A stretch of 64,000 nt of DNA from Dysgonomonas sp. 511 (GCF_010501105.1 NZ_QVMQ01000016.1:43403-107402); one strand, 5' to 3'. Shown: positions 23,305 to 33,245, counted from the first letter of the stretch. Made by a program: numbers and translations. Notes: a model not told the origin generated them from the letters alone.

Positions 23305-25289
23305 TACTCCAGATTATAAGTTACACTCAATACCTTAAACTCTGTACGGCGGTTTACCTGATCTGCCATTTCCTGCTGCTCTGGCGGAAGCCCTTTTATA
23401 AAGTCTTCGGTAAGCACCTGGCCTTCTTCCAGAAAATCGTACCGCTTCTTTATGCCCCTCGACACCGTCTTAGGTTCAGACTTACCCTTGCCTACTGCGG
23501 TCAACCGTTCTTTTTCAATACCTCCTGCTATCAGGTAATTGACTACCGATTCGGCACGGCGTTGCGATAGGTTATTGTTATATTCTTCTGAACCTTTCCT
23601 GTCGGTATGAGCCGAAAGTTCGATGGTCACATTCGGATTTATAGTCAAAAGGTCTATCAGTTCATCCAATTCTTTCTTCGATTCGGGGCGTAGGGTAGCC
23701 TTATCGAAATCGTAGAAGATGTTTTCCAACACTACTGGCCTGTTGATAGGGGTAAGAATAAAATCGACAAAATATGTAGAGTCGCGCTCCATCTTCCTAG
23801 TGTGAAGCGACATTCTTGTGTTCAGGAAGTTTTCGGCACTGGCAAGGAAAACATAGTCCACACCCGGCTCTACATCTAAGGTATAGGTTCCGTCATTTTT
23901 GCCCGGAAAACGCTTGTTTGTACCGTCGCGCCCTACTACCCTGATGGTAGACGAGGTGATAAATTCATCGTCAGTATCTACAATGTATCCTTCTATACGG
24001 GTCTTAATCACCGGATATTCGAACGAGTAAATATGGTCGAACCCTTTGGCATCGCCACGGTTGGAACTGAAAAAGCCAATCTCCTTACTTCCTTCGAAGG
24101 TAATGCCGAAATCGTCTGCCATCGAGTTGATCGGCGATTGCAGGTTTTCTATATTCCAACGATTATATTTGCTGCTGAATGTAGCTTTATATATGTCCAG
24201 CCCACCCATTCCGATATGTCCGTCGGATGAGAAGTACAGGGTAGAATCATTGCGAAGGTATGGAAACATCTCATCGCCGGCTGTATTGATCTCCGGCCCA
24301 AGGTTCTCCACAAATTCGACCAGATCGCCCACCATACGCGCGCGCCAGATGTCTTTTCCGCCATATCCGCCTTTCATATCGGACACAAAATACAGGTAAT
24401 CTCCCGTAGAGTTGATAGCAGGGTGGGCAAATACACTCAACGTATCGCGCTTGTTTATCTCAACCTTTACTCCTGCCGACCATGCCCCGCCTGTACGTTG
24501 CGAAACGTATATGGAAGGGAAAGACGAGCCTACGGAGTCTATCTTTGGCGTATGTGTATAATACATACTGCTCCCCGTTGACGAAAAGGCTGTAACACCT
24601 TCGTCCGAATCGGTGTTTATTTGCGATTCTACTACCTCAGGCTTCATCCACTTCCCGTTTTCGTCTTTTCGCGCCATGAAGATATCGTTGTACTTGGCAC
24701 CCGTTATCCCGCTAATAGTATCCCCCGTAGCTTCTTTCCTGTTGGATGTGAAATAAACCTGATCGTAGTCGGGCGGCAGCAGCATTGGGCTGAACTCTCC
24801 CCTATTGGAGTTGAACAGGTTAAATTTCGCTATCTTATACAAGGTAGGGTTAGCCTTCCATTGGGGCGCGATCTTTGCTCCTTCGAGCCCGCTTTGGGCA
24901 AATTTGTTATCAGGATATAGTTTGAGAAACTCTTCGTAATATTTTGTTGCCAGCTTGTAGTCGCCTGTCTTATGCAGGGAGCGTGCATATTGCAGTGTAA
25001 CAGTACTATCCTCCACTTTATACCTTATTGCGTTGGCATAGGCAGCGTTCGCCCGTTGCGGGTAGTTTATCAGCCTGTAGCTTTCTGCCATGCGCAAGGC
25101 TATGACACCACGCAGTTCCCTTTTTTGTGCCGAAGTTTTCCGGTATATCTTGCGATACATATCGGCTGCCACAAAGTACTCGCCTTGTGCAAATTTCTGG
25201 TCTGCATCTTCCAGTTTCACGGTTTTACACGAACTGAAAAATGCAAAAGTAACAAAAAGTAACAGTATGTAGCTAATTTTTATTTTCAA
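23304..25289 (-). CDS. porE: PorE-type OmpA lipoprotein of type IX secretion
   Basis: Domain order fits PorE, a component that links the T9SS machinery to peptidoglycan. A lipoprotein signal with FFSSC is followed by TPR-like repeats (about residues 25-125), a PD40/WD40-like beta-propeller rich in YFTSNR, YFVSDMKGGYGG and YFSSDG motifs (about 145-410), a carboxypeptidase-regulatory-like domain (about 420-515), and a C-terminal OmpA domain (FYDFDKATLRPES, then LSAHTDRKGSEEYN and LSQRRAESVVNYL). The frame has no ATG before the lipobox. TTG at 25289 gives the best signal (encoding M-K-I-K-I-S-Y-I-L-L-L) and lies ~34 nt after a predicted transcription start. It forms an operon with the DUF4835 gene. 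Confidence 0.85.
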   Translation of the reverse strand: MKIKISYILLLFVTFAFFSSCKTVKLEDADQKFAQGEYFVAADMYRKIYRKTSAQKRELRGVIALRMAESYRLINYPQRANAAYANAIRYKVEDSTVTLQYARSLHKTGDYKLATKYYEEFLKLYPDNKFAQSGLEGAKIAPQWKANPTLYKIAKFNLFNSNRGEFSPMLLPPDYDQVYFTSNRKEATGDTISGITGAKYNDIFMARKDENGKWMKPEVVESQINTDSDEGVTAFSSTGSSMYYTHTPKIDSVGSSFPSIYVSQRTGGAWSAGVKVEINKRDTLSVFAHPAINSTGDYLYFVSDMKGGYGGKDIWRARMVGDLVEFVENLGPEINTAGDEMFPYLRNDSTLYFSSDGHIGMGGLDIYKATFSSKYNRWNIENLQSPINSMADDFGITFEGSKEIGFFSSNRGDAKGFDHIYSFEYPVIKTRIEGYIVDTDDEFITSSTIRVVGRDGTNKRFPGKNDGTYTLDVEPGVDYVFLASAENFLNTRMSLHTRKMERDSTYFVDFILTPINRPVVLENIFYDFDKATLRPESKKELDELIDLLTINPNVTIELSAHTDRKGSEEYNNNLSQRRAESVVNYLIAGGIEKERLTAVGKGKSEPKTVSRGIKKRYDFLEEGQVLTEDFIKGLPPEQQEMADQVNRRTEFKVLSVTYNLE

Positions 25290-25329
25290 AATAAAACTGA
25301 TATACAACAACTTAATATTAAAAAAGTAA

Positions 25330-25337
25330 CAAAAGTA
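25330..25337 (-). promoter_or_regulatory. -7 element of porE-porD operon
   Basis: Minus strand TACTTTTG, set in a GTTACTTTTG-GTTACTTTTT context. The predicted start lies near 25323. Confidence 0.5.
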
Positions 25338-25486
25338 ACACTTTTTCGCCCCTTTTCCGGTTGTTACCTTTTCTTACTACAATTTCGCTTTACTCCTCCC
25401 TTCGGGGATGCCGGAGGGACTTATATAGATAAATATTCTCCCTAAATATATAACTAAATTACAAACAGTATATTGTATAATAAAGA

Positions 25487-26122
25487 TCAATCCTCACCTT
25501 TCAGTATAGGCAACCTGATTTTATAATATGTTGCCCACACCCTGATAACCACAACAAATATGGCCGTAGCCACTTCTATTATCAGCAAATCGACTTCTGC
25601 ATAATGGAGTATGCCAAAAAGTATGCCACCCAATATACAAGCCACAGCATAAAGTTCCTGCGTAAATATTATAGGGATTTCGTTTATCAGTATATCGCGT
25701 ATTATGCCCCCAAAAATGCCTGTAATAGTTGCCATAGACACACATACCCATACAGGGTAGTCGAGAGCCAGTGCCTTCTCGTAGCCCACGACTACAAAAA
25801 GCCCTAAGCCGATACAGTCGAACCAAAATATAGTATTATTGAGATGTACAAGAAATTTCCTGAAAAACAACACAAAAACAAATGCAAATACGGTACACCA
25901 AATATAACGGCTTGCCTGCATCCAAAATACGGGCACATCGAGCAGCAGGTCGCGAAGCGTACCTCCTCCCACTGCGGTGACAAAACCGACTACAATGGCG
26001 CCAAACCAGTCGAAACGCTTTGCCGATGCCAAACGGATCCCACTGATAGCAAACGCAATAGTACCTAAAAACTCTATTACATCTACAACCTCAATATTTG
26101 CTAAATCGCCAAAAAGGAACAT
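25487..26122 (-). CDS. TRIC-family (UPF0126/YicG) membrane channel
   Basis: 211 residues in two homologous halves of three helices. Each half has the signature glycine-rich turn followed by R-D: VGGGTLRDLLLD (about residues 50-61) and FGGIIRDILINE (about 136-147). Prokaryotic TRIC proteins form trimeric cation channels in the inner membrane. The exact ion here cannot be told. It follows mnmA by 33 bp on the same strand and is probably last in that operon. Confidence 0.85.
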   Translation of the reverse strand: MFLFGDLANIEVVDVIEFLGTIAFAISGIRLASAKRFDWFGAIVVGFVTAVGGGTLRDLLLDVPVFWMQASRYIWCTVFAFVFVLFFRKFLVHLNNTIFWFDCIGLGLFVVVGYEKALALDYPVWVCVSMATITGIFGGIIRDILINEIPIIFTQELYAVACILGGILFGILHYAEVDLLIIEVATAIFVVVIRVWATYYKIRLPILKGED

Positions 26123-26155
26123 AATCTGATATTATGAATTTTTGCCAAAAGGAAA

Positions 26156-27226
26156 CTAATCGTTTGCTATCATACCGCTTCCAATACATAAGCGGGAATC
26201 GGCATCATAGACCACCCCAAACTGCCCGGCAGCTATGCCCTGTATCTTTTCGTCGGAATAGATGCGGTAGAGGTCTTCGATTTTCTCGATATAGCCATGT
26301 GTAAATTCGGGTGTATGGCGTATCTTGAAAGTAATATCCTTCCGTCCTTCAAAGTTGCCCCATACATCTTCGGTAATAAAGGAGAAACCGGCAAGGTCTA
26401 CTATCTTTCCGTATTGGCTATCAGGATCGTAACCGTTTGATACATATACAATATTCTGCTCGGTATCTTTCTTGATAACGAACCAGGGGCCACCACTCAG
26501 CCCTAGCCCTTTGCGCTGACCGATGGTGTGGAACCAATAACCATTATGCTCGCCCAATATCTGTCCTGTATCCAGATCGACAATCTTGCCTTTCTTTTCG
26601 CCCAGATAACGGCGGATAAAGTCGTTATAATTGATTTTACCTAAGAAGCATATCCCCTGGCTATCCTTGCGTTGTGCAGAAGGAAGCCCCTGCTGCGCGG
26701 CTATCGCACGCACTTCACTTTTCAGGAGGTCGCCGATAGGAAACATCAGTTTCGATATTTGCAGGTAATCTATCTGGCCGAGAAAATAAGTCTGGTCTTT
26801 TACATGGTCTTTAGCAGTAGAGAGCCACGTTTTGCCACCCAACTCGGTAGTAGTGGCATAATGCCCCGTAGCTATCTTATCAAATTGGTGCCCCCATTTT
26901 TGCTCGAAACAGCCGAACTTTATCATCTTGTTGCACATCATATCGGGATTGGGTGTCAAGCCGCGTTTTACAGCCTCGATAGTATAACTCACTACGTTTT
27001 CCCAATACTCTTCGTGAAGTGAGACAACCTCCATCTTACAGCCATATTTCTTAGCTATATAAGTCGTAATCTCAATATCCTCTTCGGCAGGACAGTCTAT
27101 ATATCCCTGCTCGTCTTCCATACCTATGCGTATATAGAATATAGTGGGGTCGTAACCTTGTTCCTTGAGGCGATGTACAACGACCGAACTATCGACCCCG
27201 CCGGACACTAAAGCTGCTATTTTCAT
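26156..27226 (-). CDS. mnmA: tRNA-specific 2-thiouridylase MnmA
   Basis: Forms 2-thiouridine at wobble position 34 of tRNA Lys, Glu and Gln using ATP and persulfide sulfur. It has the PP-loop S-G-G-V-D-S-S near residue 8, the catalytic cysteine in [10 protein letters not shown] (about 101), the second active-site cysteine in DSQGICFLG (about 200), and H-T-I-G-Q-R-K-G-L near 245. At 356 residues the length is normal. It begins two bases before the end of the upstream exported-protein gene, so they are co-transcribed. Confidence 0.95.
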   Translation of the reverse strand: MKIAALVSGGVDSSVVVHRLKEQGYDPTIFYIRIGMEDEQGYIDCPAEEDIEITTYIAKKYGCKMEVVSLHEEYWENVVSYTIEAVKRGLTPNPDMMCNKMIKFGCFEQKWGHQFDKIATGHYATTTELGGKTWLSTAKDHVKDQTYFLGQIDYLQISKLMFPIGDLLKSEVRAIAAQQGLPSAQRKDSQGICFLGKINYNDFIRRYLGEKKGKIVDLDTGQILGEHNGYWFHTIGQRKGLGLSGGPWFVIKKDTEQNIVYVSNGYDPDSQYGKIVDLAGFSFITEDVWGNFEGRKDITFKIRHTPEFTHGYIEKIEDLYRIYSDEKIQGIAAGQFGVVYDADSRLCIGSGMIAND

Positions 27227-27227
27227 T

Positions 27228-27743
27228 TTACCAAATTTCCGTCTTTACAAATGATTTTAATGTACCCATACCAAAAGAGAATCCGGCACGGACAAAGAAC
27301 TGGTGTTCGCCACCTGTTACATTGAAGTCGAACCCGCTTTTCACAAAGAAAAACTTGTAGTCGAAATACACATTAGGAGTTATTATTATCCCATCTTTTC
27401 CATGCCTGAAGTTGAACAGGTATCCGGCATCGCAACCTACAAGTATTGTCGCTTTATTTTTATTGAATAACGATTCGCTGAGGAAAGAGGTTATCTGAAT
27501 AGGTTTGATATTCAATCCTGCAACCGGCGAGCTACCTCCCGTATAATCAATTCCGCTGGCAATAAATGTATTCAGGGGGTTCTTCTTATGCCATGTAGGG
27601 AAAGACACGTTGGCAGCAAACTGAAAATCGTTGCCCTTGTCTTTGGCATCGGCATACTGCGCCCCTATCCCTATAAACTGGGCGGAACTCACTAGCGGGA
27701 ATAACAACAGTAATGATATTATAATAATCTTGATTACTTTCAT
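27228..27743 (-). CDS. Small exported, probably outer-membrane, protein
   Basis: I do not recognise the family. 171 residues with a signal peptide ([20 protein letters not shown], cleaved near AQ), then alternating strands ([31 protein letters not shown]) and an aromatic C-terminal residue, as in small beta-barrels. It has an odd charged D-A-K-D-K-G-N-D loop. It is placed between the DMT transporter and mnmA in an apparent operon, but no functional link is evident. Confidence 0.55.
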   Translation of the reverse strand: MKVIKIIIISLLLLFPLVSSAQFIGIGAQYADAKDKGNDFQFAANVSFPTWHKKNPLNTFIASGIDYTGGSSPVAGLNIKPIQITSFLSESLFNKNKATILVGCDAGYLFNFRHGKDGIIITPNVYFDYKFFFVKSGFDFNVTGGEHQFFVRAGFSFGMGTLKSFVKTEIW

Positions 27744-27779
27744 ACTTATGCTTTAATTATTGAAGTACAAAAGTACAAT

Positions 27780-28721
27780 TTATTTTTCTACTACATTCGT
27801 CTCTTTTTCCAAATCGGCTTTCGACTTACTCATCGTCACTAGATAAACCCCTCCGAAAATAAGGATGGCAGCAATCAGTTTTTCCAATGTAAACCTGTCC
27901 ATCCCCATAGAAATAGCAACACCCGAAGCTATCAGAGGTTGCATATTATTATACATGGATATGGTAGTAGGGCGGATGCGGCGCTGCGCCAAAGGTATCA
28001 TCATATAAGTGAAGAAGGTAGCCCCCAACAATGTGAACGAAAGCAAAAGGTAAGGCAATATATCTGCCTGCTGAAACAATGGTGCTTCGGCCACATACCT
28101 GAACCCGATAGGCAGATCGGCAATGGCAGCAAAAAGAAACATCCATTTCATCATGGTTATAGGCGAATACCGTGTAGACAAAGGCCGCGTAATTACCAGA
28201 TAAAAGGCATAGAACAATTGCGCTCCCATAACTGCCGCATCGCCAAACAGGGGCGAACCGCCCTCGCCTGCCGACGCTATGTTATTACTCGTATAGACGA
28301 GGAATATCGCACCTGCACCACCCAGAAGAACTCCTCCGGCTTTCTGCATTGTGATAGGTTCTTTCAAAATAATGGCGGCCAATATCATGGCAAACAGAGG
28401 CCCGCTGGTAGTTATTATCGAAGCATCGACCGAAGATGTCTGCCCCAGCCCTATGGCAAAAAGACTCTGGTTGACAAGCATTCCGCTTAGCCCCCCGATA
28501 ACGAGGATCAGAAAATCTTTCTTCGTCACTTTCTCTTTTTCGGTAAAAAGAGAAACCAGCCAGAAAGCAATAGCTGCAAACCCCATACGCAGCAAGGTCA
28601 TTGCCATAGGCGACAACAGCCCTTCGGCATATAAATATTTATTTATGGGAATATTCAAACCAAAAATGGTCATCACGGTAAGCATAATGAGATGACCTTG
28701 TTGTTTTTGCGAAAGTGTCAT
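27780..28721 (-). CDS. EamA/DMT-family transporter
   Basis: A drug/metabolite transporter, usually an exporter of small polar metabolites. 313 residues with ten hydrophobic helices arranged as two EamA repeats. The first has TIFGLNIPINKYLYA and the DASIITTSGPLFAMILAAI signature; the second has M-G-A-Q-L-F-Y-A-F-Y and N-N-M-Q-P-L-I-A-S-G-V. The substrate cannot be inferred. It is probably co-transcribed with the genes on either side of it on the minus strand. Confidence 0.85.
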   Translation of the reverse strand: MTLSQKQQGHLIMLTVMTIFGLNIPINKYLYAEGLLSPMAMTLLRMGFAAIAFWLVSLFTEKEKVTKKDFLILVIGGLSGMLVNQSLFAIGLGQTSSVDASIITTSGPLFAMILAAIILKEPITMQKAGGVLLGGAGAIFLVYTSNNIASAGEGGSPLFGDAAVMGAQLFYAFYLVITRPLSTRYSPITMMKWMFLFAAIADLPIGFRYVAEAPLFQQADILPYLLLSFTLLGATFFTYMMIPLAQRRIRPTTISMYNNMQPLIASGVAISMGMDRFTLEKLIAAILIFGGVYLVTMSKSKADLEKETNVVEK

Positions 28722-28762
28722 TTACGAATAATTTAATATGGCAATGAGCCGACAATAAGACA

Positions 28763-29389
28763 TTAATTACGAGGGCCTTCCCTTTGTGATATTTTTTCTA
28801 TTTGCCTGTTCTGCAATCGCGAGAACAACAGAAGCATACAAACAGCCCCTATCGTAGCCATAAGCATATCCGACTGGGTATCCCATTCATAACCCTGCAT
28901 ACCGAGAAAATCGTCTGCCCCATCGCCCGATAAGACGGCTACCCACCATTCTATCAACTCGTAGAAAGCACTTATAGCCATACAGATGCAGACAACAACA
29001 AACGGAATCCATGATCGCTTCTTAAAAACATCTAAACGGATAAGAAGTTCACGAGCTATCATGGCAGGGATAAAGCCTTGTGCAAAATGTCCTACCTTGT
29101 CGTAATTGTTGCGGCTCTGGTCAAACACTTCCCTTATCCAGTCGAACAACGGCACACGCGCATATGAGTAGTGGGCGCCTACAAGAAGGATAATCATATG
29201 AATCAGGATAAAAACATACGTCATATCCGTAAACCTGAACTTATTGAAAGTAAAGATAAGGATGGCAACGCCTACAAGGCACATTCCTGCTTCGAGAAAC
29301 CAAAGCCCGGTCTCATATGCACCGATACCCGACCAAAGGGCTACCAGTATAAAAAGAACGAGTAGTAGCCAATATTTTGCATATCTCAT
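28763..29389 (-). CDS. DUF2238 (YjdF-like) membrane protein
   Basis: 208 residues with about six hydrophobic helices. The family signatures are NNYDKVGHFAQGF (about 93-105), SAFYELIEWWVA (about 140-151) and D-x-L-G-x-Q-G-Y-x-W-D-T-Q-S-D-M (about 160-175). The function of the family is not known. It follows the nitroreductase gene by 14 bp in a minus-strand run starting at ribE. Confidence 0.8.
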   Translation of the reverse strand: MRYAKYWLLLVLFILVALWSGIGAYETGLWFLEAGMCLVGVAILIFTFNKFRFTDMTYVFILIHMIILLVGAHYSYARVPLFDWIREVFDQSRNNYDKVGHFAQGFIPAMIARELLIRLDVFKKRSWIPFVVVCICMAISAFYELIEWWVAVLSGDGADDFLGMQGYEWDTQSDMLMATIGAVCMLLLFSRLQNRQIEKISQREGPRN

Positions 29390-29403
29390 TTCTGTGTGTA
29401 GTT

Positions 29404-29958
29404 TTACTTGTATGTATTGAAGGAAATAATTTCTTCCGGCGATTTACGTTTCTTTTCGCGTAAGGGTTGTGCAGGATAACCGATAACGATATCGAGAACG
29501 ACGCGTTTATTATCAGGAATAGTCAACAATTTCTTCATTTTCGACTCGGCAAACCAGCCAAGTATGCAACTTCCCAAACCTTCGGCCTCGGCAGCCAGGC
29601 AAATATGGGCGGTAGCAATGCCGATATCGAGGAATGCAAAATGCTTATCTTTCACCAGCCCTCCGATTCCCGACGACAGGTTTACCTTTTCTTCTACCAC
29701 AACGATATGCACAGGTGCCTGTTTGGTAAAGTGATTCATACCCAACAGACGTGCCGAAGCGGCATCGGCCACCTTGTTTTTCAGTTCGGGTTCATCCACT
29801 ACGATAAAATGCCACGGCTGCGCATTGCAAGCCGAAGGCGACATGCGTCCGGCTTCTAATATGCGAGCGATTGTCTCCCTGTCTACTGTACGCGAAGCAT
29901 CAAAAGATCGGGTGCTCTGGCGATGGTTCACCAAATCGTAAAATTCTTGCTTATCCAT
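29404..29958 (-). CDS. Nitroreductase-family flavoprotein
   Basis: An FMN-dependent NAD(P)H oxidoreductase of the small (184-residue) nitroreductase type. It has N-terminal R-Q-S-T-R-S-F, the FMN-binding MSPSACNAQPWHFIVV (about 41-56), and the later E-A-E-G-L-G-S-C-I-L-G-W near 130-141. The physiological substrate is unknown. It follows ribE by 3 bp, so flavin supply and a flavin enzyme are made together. Confidence 0.88.
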   Translation of the reverse strand: MDKQEFYDLVNHRQSTRSFDASRTVDRETIARILEAGRMSPSACNAQPWHFIVVDEPELKNKVADAASARLLGMNHFTKQAPVHIVVVEEKVNLSSGIGGLVKDKHFAFLDIGIATAHICLAAEAEGLGSCILGWFAESKMKKLLTIPDNKRVVLDIVIGYPAQPLREKKRKSPEEIISFNTYK

Positions 29959-29961
29959 TTT

Positions 29962-30561
29962 TTAAAGTTGAGTGATGCGGCTGATGTATTTGCCTATGAT
30001 GTCAAATTCGATATTTACCATACTGCCAACTCTGAACTGGTGAAAATTGGTATGTTCGTATGTATAAGGAATGATAGCGACCTCGAATGTATTATTGGTA
30101 GGGGCAACTACTGTAAGGCTCACACCGTTGACGGTAACCGAACCTTTGTCTACAGTCAAATAACCTTTTTTTGCCATTTCGCGGTCGAACTCGTATTCAA
30201 ATTTGAAATACCAGCTACCATCGGCTTCGCGTATTTCCACACATTTTGCCGTCTGGTCTACGTGACCTTGTACGATATGCCCGTCGAGACGGCCATTCAT
30301 CAGCATGCTGCGCTCCAGATTTACTTTATCTCCAACTTGCAGCAAACCAAGGTTCGACCGTTCTAATGTTTCCTTAATAGCCGTAACGGTGTATTTATCA
30401 TCATCGATATTCACGACTGTAAGACATACACCGTTGTGCGAAACGCTCTGGTCTATTTTAAGCTCGTGAGTAAATGAACATTTCATTGTCAAATGCAGGT
30501 TTTCTGCTTCTTTTTGCAACGACACTACAGTTGCCGCTTCTTCTACTATACCTGAAAACAT
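29962..30561 (-). CDS. ribE: Riboflavin synthase
   Basis: Dismutates two 6,7-dimethyl-8-ribityllumazine molecules to riboflavin. It begins with the invariant MFSGIVEE and contains two lumazine-binding repeats (about residues 1-95 and 98-195). Each has the conserved turn: S-V-S-H-N-G-V-C-L-T-V and S-V-T-V-N-G-V-S-L-T-V, plus G-H-I-V-Q-G-H-V-D at the junction. There is no FMN riboswitch in the short upstream region. First gene of a run with the nitroreductase. Confidence 0.95.
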   Translation of the reverse strand: MFSGIVEEAATVVSLQKEAENLHLTMKCSFTHELKIDQSVSHNGVCLTVVNIDDDKYTVTAIKETLERSNLGLLQVGDKVNLERSMLMNGRLDGHIVQGHVDQTAKCVEIREADGSWYFKFEYEFDREMAKKGYLTVDKGSVTVNGVSLTVVAPTNNTFEVAIIPYTYEHTNFHQFRVGSMVNIEFDIIGKYISRITQL

Positions 30562-30601
30562 GTTACTTACAATTTGAATTAATTATTCTTTTTTCGTTGT
30601 G

Positions 30602-30609
30602 CAAAGGTA
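30602..30609 (-). promoter_or_regulatory. -7 element of ribE
   Basis: Minus strand TACCTTTG. The predicted start lies near 30595, leaving a ~34-nt leader. Confidence 0.55.
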
Positions 30610-30664
30610 CATATTTATTTCAGCCTTACACTTTTCTTTTAGCAAAAGTTGGCAAGCAAAAATT

Positions 30665-31396
30665 TCACCGGGTTATCGCAATCATGACGCCAAATTTGCC
30701 ATCTGTCTGCACCCAGTCTTTAGCCGGGAAATAGGTACGCGACACATACCCATCCAGATACAAGGCATTGCTACAACCCAGCGACAGGAAATAATCGGCA
30801 AAATCGTAGAAATTGACTTTCTCTTTCGACATAACAAAGACAAGCTGTCCGTCGGGAAAAACCCCGACCCCGTTGCGTATATTCAGATTTGCCGATCCGT
30901 TCTTGAATGCAGGATGTATTTGCCCGTCAATTACCAGCATAGGCCCCGACTGTGTGGCATATTTCACTTTTCCGTCATTTACGAAGTTGCCAGTTGGACA
31001 TATTGCCGGCGCTCCATTTTCTTTTATATAAAAAACACCATTGGGTTTCAGATAGAAATTCCCATAGCCTTGTATGGTATCCAATGGGCTCATCACCTTA
31101 TAACTCTCAATATAAAGCCCTTGAGGTGAATAATCGGGAGCAAACATTCCTCCATTGGCAGCAAATACGAGTGCCCTACCCTCCGCTTCCACAAATTCTT
31201 TCAAACGGGAAAAATCCCCCAGATTTTCTCCGTTTTTATCCTTCCAGTAAAATTCGATATTGTTTGAATACGGGTCAACGAAGCAACTAATGTATTTATC
31301 GCCGGAAGGATAACCCCCACCCACAATCAATACAGTGCAAAGAGTTAGCAACAAAGACATTATAAGCACTATCAGGATTTTTTTATTATTCAGCAT
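30665..31396 (-). CDS. Phosphodiester glycosidase-like protein (NAGPA family)
   Basis: A membrane-anchored or exported protein of 243 residues. A hydrophobic segment follows M-L-N-N-K-K near the N terminus. The NAGPA/phosphodiester glycosidase core is present: ANGGMF (about 81-86), ATQSGPMLV, R-N-G-V-G-V, and a C-terminal A-L-Y-L-D-G. Relatives cleave sugar-1-phosphate diesters or act on cell-wall glycopolymers. The substrate here is unknown. ATG at 31396 is chosen; the longer frame begins with TTG. It is on the ribE strand but separated by ~100 bp including a promoter. Confidence 0.8.
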   Translation of the reverse strand: MLNNKKILIVLIMSLLLTLCTVLIVGGGYPSGDKYISCFVDPYSNNIEFYWKDKNGENLGDFSRLKEFVEAEGRALVFAANGGMFAPDYSPQGLYIESYKVMSPLDTIQGYGNFYLKPNGVFYIKENGAPAICPTGNFVNDGKVKYATQSGPMLVIDGQIHPAFKNGSANLNIRNGVGVFPDGQLVFVMSKEKVNFYDFADYFLSLGCSNALYLDGYVSRTYFPAKDWVQTDGKFGVMIAITR

Positions 31397-31718
31397 TAAT
31401 GTAAAGATAGCCAAAAATACTAATTAACACATAACGCCAATACAATTCAATATCCGGACACGAAAATAAGGACACCGCCAAACTACCCAAACCGCCCAAA
31501 GTGCCTATATACACACTCCTCCGAAAACTGTTTGCGCACACATATTTAAAAGAAAAAGAAAGGTATATAAACCATTGCAGAAAACTACCTTTTAATACGT
31601 CAATCCGTGCATTTTTATTGGCTTTGCTTAGTACATCAGTATTTAATTTTGTACCTTTGCAGCGGCAAAATCAGAAGACCAGAAAATGAACAATTATATA
31701 TATAAAACACTCTAAACA
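31397..31718. other. Divergent intergenic region before the CoA-transferase
   Basis: About 320 nt, AT-rich, no gene or repeat seen. It contains the promoter of the CoA-transferase at 31644-31659. Confidence 0.5.
31644..31659 (+). promoter_or_regulatory. Two abutting -7 elements before the CoA-transferase
   Basis: TAATTTTG (31644-31651) is followed immediately by TACCTTTG (31652-31659). A TTTG lies at 31623-31626. Either could position a start 50-60 nt before the ATG. Confidence 0.5.
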
Positions 31719-33215
31719 ATGGCTTTAAAATTTATGTCTGCTGAAGAAGCAGCAGCACTTATCAACCACAACGACAATGTGGGTTTTAGTGGCTTTACTC
31801 ATGCCGGATGTCCAAAAGTAGTTCCGGGATTTATAGCTAAACGGGCGGAAGAAGAGCACGCGAAAGGCAATCCTTTCAAAATAAATGTTTTCACAGGAGC
31901 CTCTACCGGCGACAAGCTCGATGGCGTTTTAACAAGAGCTGATGCAATTAATTTCCGTGCACCTTACCAAACAAACAAAAGCATGCGCGAAGCCATCAAC
32001 AACGATGCTGTAAAATTCTGCGACCTGCACCTTTCTACTATGGCACAGGATATTCGTTACGGCTTTTATGGCAACATCGACTATGCAATTATCGAAGCTT
32101 GCGATGTTACAGAAGATGGCGAAATAGTACCTACTTGCGGTGTTGGCATTTCGCCTACAGTAAGCCGTTTGGCAAAGAAAGTTATAGTTGAGCTGAACGC
32201 ATGGAATCCGAAAGAATTGCGTGGCATACACGACATTCCAGAACCAATGGATCCTCCTCGCCGCCAAGACATCCCTGTTTATGCAGTTCGCGACAGAGTA
32301 GGCAACAGCCATATCAAAATCGACCCTGAAAAGATAATAGTAGTAAAAACAAACGAGCCCAACGAAGGTAGCGGATTTGCTCCTGTAGATGAGGTTACAG
32401 CCAAAATAGGTGAAAACGTAGCCAATTTCTTTATCAAAGAAATGGCAGAAGGACGTATGCCGAAAACATTCCTACCTGTTCAGTCGGGTGTAGGTAATAT
32501 TGCAAATGCCGTATTGGCTGCAATGGGCGACAGCAAAGAAATTCCAGACTTCGATGTTTATACCGAAGTTATCCAGGATGCGGTTATCGGGCTGATGGAA
32601 TCGGGACGCGTAAAATTCGCCAGCGGATGTTCGCTCACTGTAAGCAACCCTTGCATTGAGCATATCTATCAAAACCTCGACTTCTTTAAAGATAAGATAA
32701 TACTTCGTCCTTCCGAATATTCGAACAATCCTGAGGTTGTGCGCCGTTTAGGTGTGATTGCTATCAATACAGCAATAGAAGCTGACATCTATGGCAATAT
32801 AAACTCAACCCACGTAATGGGTACAAAAATGATGAACGGCATCGGCGGTTCGGGCGATTTCACCCGCAGTGCTTACGTATCTATCTTTGTTACCCCATCG
32901 GTAGCAAAAGACGGAAAAATCAGTTCTATCGTACCGTTGGTAGCCCACGAGGACCACAGCGAACACTCAGTAAAAATCATTGTAACAGAATACGGGGTAG
33001 CCGACCTTCGTGGCAAATGCCCGCAAGAACGCGCACAAGAGATTATCAACAAGTGTGCCCATCCGGACTATCGCCCATTGCTACAAGAATACATAAAAAA
33101 TGCTCCTAAAGGGCATACACGCTTCGATATGTATAATGCCTTCGCATTCCACGAAGCATTTATGGAAACCGGCGATATGAAAAATGTAAAATGGCGTAAG
33201 CCAAATAATGCATAA
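31719..33215 (+). CDS. Succinyl-CoA:acetate CoA-transferase (acetyl-CoA hydrolase/transferase family)
   Basis: Moves CoA between succinate/propionate and acetate, a normal step of Bacteroidales fermentation. It has 498 residues in two halves. The N half has SGFTHAGCPKVVPG and V-F-T-G-A-S-T-G-D. The catalytic glutamate lies in VYTEVIQDAVIGL (about residue 288), and the C half has the glycine loop NGIGGSGDFTRSAY and H-V-M-G-T-K-M-M. It has its own promoter and a strong terminator. The alternative call of plain acetyl-CoA hydrolase cannot be excluded by eye. Confidence 0.88.
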   Translation: MALKFMSAEEAAALINHNDNVGFSGFTHAGCPKVVPGFIAKRAEEEHAKGNPFKINVFTGASTGDKLDGVLTRADAINFRAPYQTNKSMREAINNDAVKFCDLHLSTMAQDIRYGFYGNIDYAIIEACDVTEDGEIVPTCGVGISPTVSRLAKKVIVELNAWNPKELRGIHDIPEPMDPPRRQDIPVYAVRDRVGNSHIKIDPEKIIVVKTNEPNEGSGFAPVDEVTAKIGENVANFFIKEMAEGRMPKTFLPVQSGVGNIANAVLAAMGDSKEIPDFDVYTEVIQDAVIGLMESGRVKFASGCSLTVSNPCIEHIYQNLDFFKDKIILRPSEYSNNPEVVRRLGVIAINTAIEADIYGNINSTHVMGTKMMNGIGGSGDFTRSAYVSIFVTPSVAKDGKISSIVPLVAHEDHSEHSVKIIVTEYGVADLRGKCPQERAQEIINKCAHPDYRPLLQEYIKNAPKGHTRFDMYNAFAFHEAFMETGDMKNVKWRKPNNA

Positions 33216-33245
33216 GCACAAAGAAGCTTAAAAAGCACAATAAAG

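Noticed and set aside
30562-30664. FMN riboswitch before ribE
   Set aside because: The gap is ~100 nt with a promoter inside it; no RFN-type conserved segments are seen.
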